Assembly (NCBI GenBank): GCA_947631655.1
Contig: CANRME010000005.1
Coordinates: 1 to 25,991, forward strand
Reading direction: 5' to 3'
DNA length: 25,991 bases
Origin: an uncultured Bacilli bacterium
GTDB taxonomy: Bacteria; Bacillota_I; Bacilli_A; RF39; UBA660
Shown: positions 20,836-25,991 of the stretch, one piece after another
How the letters are laid out: each line of letters opens with the position of its first letter
Position numbering within the stretch: position 1 is the first letter of the stretch
Made by a program: the position numbers and the translations under genes
Notes under the pieces: model-generated
Told to the model about the DNA's origin: nothing
The model's database searches: none
What the model saw: the letters and a program-made list of their open reading frames with translations, nothing else

Positions 20836-21285
20836 ATGCAAAAATATTTAGATAAAGCAATAGAACTTGCTAAATTAGGAGTTGAAAAAGAAGAAGGTGG
20901 TCCCTTTGGAGCCGTTGTTGTTCAAGATAATAAAATAATTGGTTATGGAAATAATAAAGTTTTAAAAGAAAAAGACCCAACAGCGCACGCGGAAATAATT
21001 GCAATTCGTGATGCCTGTAAAAGTTTAAATACTTATGATTTAACCGATTGTGTTATGTATTCCACTAGTGAGCCTTGTCCTATGTGCATATCAGCAATTA
21101 TTTGGTCAAATATTAAAGAAGTTTATTTTGTAACTAATCGAAAAGAAATTGCTGAAGTTGGATTTCGAGATGATATGATATATACTTATTTAGAAAATAA
21201 AGGGAAAAATATTTTAGAAATACATCAAATTGAGAATAAACAATGTCACGAATTACTTGAAAACTATAACAATAACCTTTATTAA
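20836..21285 (+). CDS. guaD: Guanine deaminase
   Basis: Zinc-dependent cytidine-deaminase-fold enzyme of 149 aa that converts guanine to xanthine in purine salvage. Zinc and catalytic residues are H51 and E53 (TAHAEIIAI) and C81, C84 (SEPCPMC). GGPFGAVVV marks the substrate pocket and GFRDDMIYTYL near the C terminus is the guanine-specific tail of the Bacillus GuaD type, which argues against tRNA adenosine deaminase (TadA). AAGGAAGG lies upstream of the ATG. It stands alone between a GNAT gene and a terminator. Confidence 0.9.
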   Translation: MQKYLDKAIELAKLGVEKEEGGPFGAVVVQDNKIIGYGNNKVLKEKDPTAHAEIIAIRDACKSLNTYDLTDCVMYSTSEPCPMCISAIIWSNIKEVYFVTNRKEIAEVGFRDDMIYTYLENKGKNILEIHQIENKQCHELLENYNNNLY

Positions 21286-21296
21286 ATAATTACATT

Positions 21297-21319
21297 AATA
21301 AGTTAATTTTTAACTTATT
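21297..21319 (+). terminator. Terminator-like hairpin after guaD
   Basis: AATAAGTTA (21297-21305) pairs perfectly with TAACTTATT (21311-21319) around a 5-base loop, followed by TCATTTTT. The all-A/T-rich stem makes it a moderate terminator. Confidence 0.6.
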
Positions 21320-21331
21320 TCATTTTTAGTA

Positions 21332-21362
21332 TTGACTTAAAGTTCACTTTAACTTGTATAAT
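21332..21362 (+). promoter_or_regulatory. MerR-type promoter with 19-bp spacer and dyad operator
   Basis: TTGACT (21332-21337) and TATAAT (21357-21362) are separated by 19 bases, the long spacing characteristic of MerR-activated promoters. Within the spacer TTAAAGT (21337-21343) and ACTTTAA (21346-21352) form a perfect dyad around TC, like operators of AdhR-type regulators. It lies directly before the merR-family gene, implying autoregulation of the whole operon. Confidence 0.85.
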
Positions 21363-21382
21363 TATAATGAGAGGAGGATTAT

Positions 21383-21832
21383 ATGTCATATTCAATTAAA
21401 GAAGTTGCTGATATGATGAATGTTGCACCATCAACTTTACGATATTATGATTCTATGGGAATACTTCCAAATGTTAAAAAAGTTAATGGAAGAAGAATTT
21501 TTGAAGATAAAGATTTTAAATGGTTAAGAGTTTTAAATTGTATGAAAAATATCAATATGCCTATTTCTAAAATTAAAGAATATGTCGAATTAGCTAAAAA
21601 GGGAGATAGTACATTGAAAGAAAGATATAATATGATTTTAGAACAAAAGAAAGTTATCGAAAAAGAACTAAAAGCTCTACAAGATTGTTATAAAGAATTT
21701 GAATACAAAGAATGGTATTATGAAACAGCTATCAAAGCAGGAACTGAAAAAGTAGTTCTGAATATCACATCTACTCTTCCTACTTTAGAAATTGATAAAA
21801 TACCAAAAAATGAAAGGAAAGATGAAAAATGA
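21383..21832 (+). CDS. MerR-family transcriptional regulator (AdhR-like)
   Basis: Regulator of 149 aa. The N-terminal winged helix (SIKEVADMMNVAPSTLRYYDSMGILP, then GRRIFEDKDFKWLRVLNCMK) is canonical MerR. A long helix (about 75-110) for dimerisation follows and a short C-terminal region holds one Cys (QDCYKEF, about residue 101). Cys-bearing MerR regulators such as AdhR sense reactive aldehydes, and the downstream reductases fit that role. AGAGGAGG is the ribosome site. The stop codon overlaps the hydrolase start (ATGA). It presumably distorts the promoter at 21332-21362 to activate it. Confidence 0.92.
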   Translation: MSYSIKEVADMMNVAPSTLRYYDSMGILPNVKKVNGRRIFEDKDFKWLRVLNCMKNINMPISKIKEYVELAKKGDSTLKERYNMILEQKKVIEKELKALQDCYKEFEYKEWYYETAIKAGTEKVVLNITSTLPTLEIDKIPKNERKDEK

Positions 21833-22818
21833 AAGAAGAATTAAATTTGGTAGCTGAATGGGATAAAACATTCCCTAAAAGTGATAAAGTAAATCACAAG
21901 AAAGTAACTCTTCATAATCGTTATGGAATAACACTTGTGGCTGATATGTATGAGCCTATTAATTATGAAGGTAAATTATCAGCAATTAGTGTATGTGGAC
22001 CTTTTGGAGCAGTAAAAGAACAAGCAAGTGGATTATATGCCCAAGAACTTGCTGAAAGAGGATTTTTAACAATAGCATTTGATCCATCATTTACAGGAGA
22101 ATCAGGAGGAACACCAAGATATATGGCTAGTCCTGATATAAATACCGAAGATTATCAAGCCTCTATTGATTATCTATCTACTCTTCCTAATGTTGATCCT
22201 GAAAGAATTGGTGTTGTTGGTATTTGTGGTTGGGGTGGAATGGCAATAAACGCTGCAGCACTCGATACAAGAATTAAAGCATCAGTTATTTCTACTATGT
22301 ATGATATGTCAAGAGTTAATGCCAATGGTTATTTTGATGCTAACGATAATGAAGAAGCAAGATATGAGTCGAAGAAAAATCTTAATGCTCAAAGAATAGT
22401 TGATTATAAAAATGGTAGTTATGAACTTGGTGGAGGATGTCTAGATTTACCTGTACCAGAGGATGCACCTTTTTATGTTAAAGATTATAGCGAATATTAT
22501 AAAGGTAGAGCTTATCATCAAAGAAGTTTAAATTCTAATGGTGGATGGAATAAAATAGGATGTATGTCTTTTATAAATCAACCAATTTTACAATATAGTA
22601 ATGAAATAAGAAGTGCTGTTTTAATGATTCACGGCGAAAAAGCACACTCTTGTTATTTTAGTAAAGATGCTTATAAAAATATGACAACAAATAGTAATTA
22701 TATTGATAATAAAGAACTAATGATAATACAAAATGCTGTTCATACTGATTTATATGATAATAAAGATATAATTCCATTTGATAAAATAGAAAAGTTCTTT
22801 AAAGATAATCTAAAATGA
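21829..22818 (+). CDS. Alpha/beta hydrolase (YcjY/dienelactone hydrolase-like) with Cys nucleophile
   Basis: Alpha/beta hydrolase of 329 aa without signal peptide. The nucleophile elbow is GVVGICGWGG with C133 where serine hydrolases have Ser, as in dienelactone hydrolase-type enzymes. H305 (QNAVHTDLYD) is the likely catalytic His. FDPSFTGESGG (84-94) is the usual strand-turn before the elbow, and PNVDPERIGVVG is typical of this subgroup. The substrate is unknown; a lactone, thioester or reactive ester would fit a stress operon. Overlapping ATGA junctions on both sides show tight coupling with the MerR gene and the reductase gene. Confidence 0.88.
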   Translation: MKEELNLVAEWDKTFPKSDKVNHKKVTLHNRYGITLVADMYEPINYEGKLSAISVCGPFGAVKEQASGLYAQELAERGFLTIAFDPSFTGESGGTPRYMASPDINTEDYQASIDYLSTLPNVDPERIGVVGICGWGGMAINAAALDTRIKASVISTMYDMSRVNANGYFDANDNEEARYESKKNLNAQRIVDYKNGSYELGGGCLDLPVPEDAPFYVKDYSEYYKGRAYHQRSLNSNGGWNKIGCMSFINQPILQYSNEIRSAVLMIHGEKAHSCYFSKDAYKNMTTNSNYIDNKELMIIQNAVHTDLYDNKDIIPFDKIEKFFKDNLK

Positions 22819-23789
22819 AAAAGAAAATAATATATATAATTCTTGCTATCATAATCATTTTAATTATAGGATTTGGAATTTACTTTTTATTAAATGGAAA
22901 AGAAAAACAAAAGGAGAATGAAAAGATAGTGAACGAAAATATAATAAATGAGTTAGAAAAAGAAGAAAATATTGCTAATTTTAACTTTGAAACAAAATCA
23001 GTAAAACTTAATAGTGGTTATGAAATGCCTTTAAATGGACTTGGTACATATAGTTTAACAGGTGATACTTGTTATAATGCTGTATCTAGTGCTTTAAAAT
23101 CAGGTGTTCGTTTAATTGATACCGCTTATATGTATGGTAACGAAGAAGAAATAGGTGAATCTATTAGAGATTCAGGGATACCTAGAAGTGAAATATTTGT
23201 AATAACAAAAATATACCCTAGTCAATTTGATAACCCAAAAGAAGCCATAGAACTTGCTTTAAAGAAATTAGATATTGAATATATTGATATGATGCTTTTA
23301 CACCATCCAGGTACTAATGATGTTAGTGCCTATAAAGAAATGGAAAAATATGTCGAAAGTGGCAAGATTCGTTCTTTAGGACTTTCTAATTGGTATGTTG
23401 AAGAATTAAATGATTTTCTTCCAAAAATAAATATTATTCCTGCTCTTGTTCAAAACGAAATCCATCCCTATTACCAAGAAAATGATGTTATACCATTTAT
23501 TCAAAGTTTAGGTATTGTTGTACAAGGTTGGTATCCATTAGGAGGAAGAGGTCATACTAGCGAGTTATTAAATAATGAAACAATAGTTGAAATAGCAAAT
23601 AACCATAATGTATCGTCAGCCCAAGTAATACTTCGTTGGAATTTACAAAAAGGTGTTGTGGTAATACCAGGTTCTTCTAATCCCGAGCATATTAAAGAAA
23701 ATACGGATATTTATGGATTTGAATTAACTGATGAAGAAATGAAACAAATAAATGCTTTAAATCGAAATGAGAAACACGATTGGTATTAA
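22815..23789 (+). CDS. Membrane-anchored aldo/keto reductase
   Basis: Aldo/keto reductase of 324 aa. The (beta/alpha)8 domain starts at about residue 60 and carries the catalytic tetrad D102, Y107 (DTAYMYGNE), K132 (VITKIYP) and H163 (LLHHPG). NADPH-binding elements include VVIPGSSNPEHIKEN near the C terminus. Unusually, 58 residues precede the domain: a basic start, a strong hydrophobic helix (5-26) and a charged linker. Ordinary family members are cytosolic and about 270-280 aa. The start is supported by the ATGA overlap with the hydrolase stop. The enzyme would be tethered to the membrane; whether it faces in or out cannot be settled by charge balance. Confidence 0.9.
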   Translation: MKKKIIYIILAIIIILIIGFGIYFLLNGKEKQKENEKIVNENIINELEKEENIANFNFETKSVKLNSGYEMPLNGLGTYSLTGDTCYNAVSSALKSGVRLIDTAYMYGNEEEIGESIRDSGIPRSEIFVITKIYPSQFDNPKEAIELALKKLDIEYIDMMLLHHPGTNDVSAYKEMEKYVESGKIRSLGLSNWYVEELNDFLPKINIIPALVQNEIHPYYQENDVIPFIQSLGIVVQGWYPLGGRGHTSELLNNETIVEIANNHNVSSAQVILRWNLQKGVVVIPGSSNPEHIKENTDIYGFELTDEEMKQINALNRNEKHDWY

Positions 23790-23809
23790 AAATAAGAGGT
23801 AATAATATT

Positions 23810-24421
23810 ATGAGTAAAAAAATAATAACATTAATTGTGGGAATAGTAATTGTAGTTTGTTGTGTTGGGTGTTCAAATAATAATTCCAATAAAACAAATA
23901 CTACTGAAAATCAAAATAATAATGAAACACAAGAAGAAAATATAAATAATAATGATAAAAAAATAGCAGTGATTTACTTTTCTGCCACAGGAACAACTAA
24001 AAAAGTTGCAGAATATATTCAAAATACAACCAATAGTGATTTAATAGAAATAATACCTAAAGAAAAATATACAGATAGTGATTTAAATTATGAAAATAAC
24101 AACTCAAGAGCAAATAAAGAACAAAACGACTCCAAAGCTCGTCCAGAAATAAAAAATACTATCAATACTGATAATTATGATATAATTTATTTAGGGTATC
24201 CTATTTGGTGGGGAGATGTTCCAAAAATAATCTTAACCTTTTTAGATAATCATAATCTAAATGGTAAAACAGTTATACCATTTTGTACATCAGGTAGTTC
24301 ACCTATAAGTAATAGTTTAAATACTTTAAAAAATTATAACAGCGATATTAATTGGTTAGATGGAAAAAGATTTTCATCAAATACTACTCAAGACGAAATT
24401 AGTTCTTGGATTAAAAATTAG
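23810..24421 (+). CDS. Flavodoxin-like lipoprotein
   Basis: Flavodoxin-fold protein of 203 aa with a type II signal peptide ending in CVGC (C21 lipidated), a 30-residue Asn/Thr-rich linker and the flavodoxin domain. The FMN phosphate loop is YFSATGTTKKVAEYI, followed by YLGYPIWWGDVPKI, the isoalloxazine-side loop typical of this flavodoxin group. I start at the ATG at 23810 (AAGAGGT upstream), not at the in-frame ATG at 23780. It should sit on the outer face of the membrane. Its domain is a close paralogue of the next gene. Confidence 0.88.
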   Translation: MSKKIITLIVGIVIVVCCVGCSNNNSNKTNTTENQNNNETQEENINNNDKKIAVIYFSATGTTKKVAEYIQNTTNSDLIEIIPKEKYTDSDLNYENNNSRANKEQNDSKARPEIKNTINTDNYDIIYLGYPIWWGDVPKIILTFLDNHNLNGKTVIPFCTSGSSPISNSLNTLKNYNSDINWLDGKRFSSNTTQDEISSWIKN

Positions 24422-24442
24422 AATTTTAAGGAGGAATGATTT

Positions 24443-24910
24443 GTGAGTAAAATTTTAGTTAGTTTCTTTTCAGCTAGTGGTGTAACAAAAGAAGTAGCAA
24501 GTAAAATTGCTAAAGTATTAGGTGGTGATTTATTTGAAATTGAACCTATAAATAAATATACAAGTGCAGACTTAGATTGGACTAATAAACAAAGTAGATC
24601 ATCAGTTGAAATGGGTAATCCAGCATCAAGACCAGAAGTAAAAAATAAAGTTTCTAATTTAAGTGATTATGATACTGTATTAATTGGATTTCCTATATGG
24701 TGGGATTTAGCACCTAGAATTATCAATACATTTATTGAAGAAAACAATCTTGAAAACAAAAAAATATATATATTTGCAACATCAGGGAGTTCAAGTGTAA
24801 ATAATAGTTTTGATACCTTAAAAAATACTTATAGTAACCTAAATTTTATAAGTGCTAAAAGATTATCAAGTAATGTAACAGAAAATGATATAACAAGTTG
24901 GATTATGTAG
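24443..24910 (+). CDS. Flavodoxin (cytoplasmic)
   Basis: Flavodoxin-fold protein of 155 aa without signal sequence. FSASGVTKEVASKIA is the FMN phosphate loop and IGFPIWWDLAPRII the second flavin loop; FATSGSSSVNNSFDTLK is the third. The preceding lipoprotein has matching segments in the same order, so the two arose by duplication with different localisation. It starts at GTG (24443) with AAGGAGG at 24428-24434. Such flavodoxins typically act as FMN-dependent reductases of quinones or as electron carriers. Confidence 0.92.
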   Translation: MSKILVSFFSASGVTKEVASKIAKVLGGDLFEIEPINKYTSADLDWTNKQSRSSVEMGNPASRPEVKNKVSNLSDYDTVLIGFPIWWDLAPRIINTFIEENNLENKKIYIFATSGSSSVNNSFDTLKNTYSNLNFISAKRLSSNVTENDITSWIM

Positions 24911-24943
24911 TAAATATAAAAGTATAGAAGAGGAGAATGAATA

Positions 24944-25273
24944 ATGAAAAAACAAACAGCAGGTAGAGAACAATTAGGTAATATCGCTCCCCTATTTGCC
25001 GAATTAAATGATGATGTATTATTTGGACGTGTTTGGTCAAGAGAAGATGAACTATCTTCTAGAGACAGAAGTTTAATAACAATATCAGCTTTATTTGCAA
25101 TGGGGTTATATCCACAATTAAAAGCTCATTTAGCAATTGGAAAAGAACATGGTCTTACCAAAGAGAAAGTTGTTGAAACTATAACCCAATTAGCGTTTTA
25201 TTGTGGATGGCCTAAAGCATGGAGTACCTTTCCTTTAATTGAAGAAGTATATGGAAGCGATAAAAATGAATAA
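24944..25273 (+). CDS. Carboxymuconolactone decarboxylase/AhpD-family protein
   Basis: All-helical protein of 109 aa of the CMD family: VWSREDELSSRDRSLITISALFAM, then HLAIGKEHGLTKEKVVETITQLAFYCGWP. The position of the CxxC pair of AhpD is occupied by a single Cys (FYCGWP), so a thiol peroxidase partner function through a disulfide is not assured. Homologues are often neighbours of cupins, flavodoxins and aldo/keto reductases, as here. AGGAGA precedes the ATG. Its last codons overlap the cupin start, showing coupling. Confidence 0.9.
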   Translation: MKKQTAGREQLGNIAPLFAELNDDVLFGRVWSREDELSSRDRSLITISALFAMGLYPQLKAHLAIGKEHGLTKEKVVETITQLAFYCGWPKAWSTFPLIEEVYGSDKNE

Positions 25274-25694
25274 GGAAGAATTTGATAAATTAAATGTCTT
25301 TGGATTAGGACAACCAAATGATGCGTATGCAGAGTATTTTATAGGTAACAGTTATCTAAATCCTATTGCAAGAACAGAAAATGGAATTAGTTTTGCCAAT
25401 GTAACATTTGAACCCTCTTGTCGAAATAACTGGCATATTCACAAATCTAAATCTGGTGGAGGACAAGTCCTAATTTGTACTGCCGGTTATGGTTATTATG
25501 GGGAAGAAGGAAAAAGTGTCCAAAAACTTTCTCCTGGTGATATCATCGTAATTCCTGCTAATGTTAAACATTGGCATGGTGCCCAACCTAATTCTTGGTT
25601 TAGCCATATTGCTGTCGAGGTACCTGGTGAAGAAACTGAAAATGTTTGGTTAGAACCCGTAACTGATGAAGAATACAATAAATTAGATAATTAA
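25266..25694 (+). CDS. Cupin-domain protein
   Basis: Single-domain cupin of 142 aa. Metal-binding motif 1 is NNWHIHKSKSGGGQVLICTAGYGYYG and motif 2 PGDIIVIPANVKHWHGA, with three or four His and no obvious Glu ligand replaced. The start at the ATG at 25266, overlapping the CMD stop codon, gives the usual N terminus (MNKEEFDKLNVFGLGQPN); upstream in-frame starts at 25239 (TTG) and 25251 lie inside the CMD gene. Such cupins in CMD/flavodoxin operons are of unknown substrate, possibly quinone or small-acid modifying. Last gene of the MerR operon; a terminator follows. Confidence 0.9.
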   Translation: MNKEEFDKLNVFGLGQPNDAYAEYFIGNSYLNPIARTENGISFANVTFEPSCRNNWHIHKSKSGGGQVLICTAGYGYYGEEGKSVQKLSPGDIIVIPANVKHWHGAQPNSWFSHIAVEVPGEETENVWLEPVTDEEYNKLDN

Positions 25695-25749
25695 AAAAAT
25701 AGAAAACGATTGTGAAAACAAGAAAGTAAACAATTAAAAGAAAAGAAAT

Positions 25750-25778
25750 AGCAAACTCTATATGGGATTTGCTTTTTT
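25750..25778 (+). terminator. Terminator of the MerR-controlled operon
   Basis: AGCAAA (25750-25755) pairs with TTTGCT (25768-25773), with further weak pairing inside, followed by a six-T run. Confidence 0.72.
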
Positions 25779-25825
25779 CATGGTATAATATTTAATGAAA
25801 CAAATGTAATTTGTAGAGATGGAGG
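25772..25825 (+). promoter_or_regulatory. Promoter-leader module with ACAAAT/ATTTGT dyad (copy B)
   Basis: Directly after a terminator T run, TGGTATAAT (25781-25789) gives an extended -10. The inverted repeat ACAAAT (25800-25805) and ATTTGT (25809-25814) follows, then TAGAGA and GGAGG (25821-25825) before the ATG at 25830. The block from CTTTTTTCATG to TTTGTAG matches copy A at 19958-20001 closely. Confidence 0.6.
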
Positions 25826-25829
25826 AATT

Positions 25830-25991
25830 ATGAAAAAAATATTAACTATAATAGGAACTGCTATTTTATCTTTAATAATAACATTTATATTTGCAGAAAC
25901 AATTAGTTTGTACCATTTTGGAACTACCCCAACATTTACGACATTTACTTACCTACTCTTTATATTTTGCTTTATAACTTATATTTTATTA
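25830..25991 (+). CDS. Small membrane protein, truncated by window end
   Basis: An open frame of 54 codons runs off the window. It begins MKKILTIIGTAILSLIITFI, a hydrophobic helix, and continues with a short polar turn (SLYHFGTTPTFTTF) and a second hydrophobic helix (YLLFIFCFITYILL), so at least two membrane passes. GGAGG five bases before the ATG is a strong ribosome site. No family is recognisable from the visible part. Confidence 0.72.
   Translation, partial: MKKILTIIGTAILSLIITFIFAETISLYHFGTTPTFTTFTYLLFIFCFITYILL

Noticed and set aside
23692..23889. Minus-strand 65-codon ORF
   Set aside because: It spans the junction of the aldo/keto reductase and flavodoxin genes with no ribosome site or motif.
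1..25991. CRISPR array, tRNA or rRNA genes, insertion sequences
   Set aside because: No regularly spaced repeats, no cloverleaf with CCA-side motifs and no transposase or terminal inverted repeats were seen.

Overview
The window is a very AT-rich (roughly 28% G+C by eye) bacterial chromosome segment with A/T-ending codons, AAGGAG-type ribosome binding sites, compact operons and many Rho-independent hairpins. TAA, TAG and TGA all end genes, so the standard bacterial code applies and a mycoplasma code does not. A bile salt hydrolase-type enzyme, VanZ-like proteins, ECF sigma factors and TasA-like secreted proteins suggest an uncultured low-GC gut Bacillota (Bacilli or Clostridia lineage). The sequence does not let me name the species.

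Layout. 1-3380: a VanR/VanS-type two-component system followed by two VanZ-family membrane proteins. 3418-4613: a bile salt hydrolase/penicillin acylase family enzyme and a small unknown ORF, closed by a terminator. 4652-6032 (minus): an ECF sigma factor with its zinc-finger anti-sigma factor. 6088-6275: a region with promoter, foldable element and terminator but no ORF, a candidate structured RNA or leader. 6380-7617: a small TasA-like secreted protein and a membrane-anchored DUF1287 protein. 7646-9087 (minus): a decaying patch holding a frameshifted XRE regulator, an unknown small gene, a GNAT acetyltransferase and an N-terminally truncated M29 aminopeptidase with an internal stop. 9091-9633: gene-free, but with a good promoter overlaid by a perfect dyad.

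9634-13052 is the most distinctive part. Two tandem paralogues share an N-terminal signal and TasA-like domain and then carry different large C-terminal domains. Each ends in a short stretch of over 50% G+C whose protein pattern resembles the variable region of diversity-generating retroelement (DGR) targets. No reverse transcriptase or template repeat is visible in this window, so any DGR would have to act from elsewhere.

13060-15088: a MATE efflux pump behind a leader with its own promoter and terminator (possible riboswitch), then a convergent DUF4358 lipoprotein. 15163-17652: an MGMT-like protein, an ABC-F ATPase and a short Bro-N protein. 17723-20323: a second ECF sigma factor, a membrane partner and two lipoproteins, probably an envelope-stress unit, then a small membrane protein. 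20345-21285: a GNAT enzyme and guanine deaminase. 21332-25694: a MerR-controlled operon (19-bp promoter spacer with dyad) of an alpha/beta hydrolase with a Cys nucleophile, a membrane-anchored aldo/keto reductase, a flavodoxin lipoprotein, a second flavodoxin, a carboxymuconolactone decarboxylase-family protein and a cupin. This reads as a redox or electrophile-response unit. The window ends inside a small membrane-protein gene whose promoter-leader module nearly duplicates one at 19958-20001.
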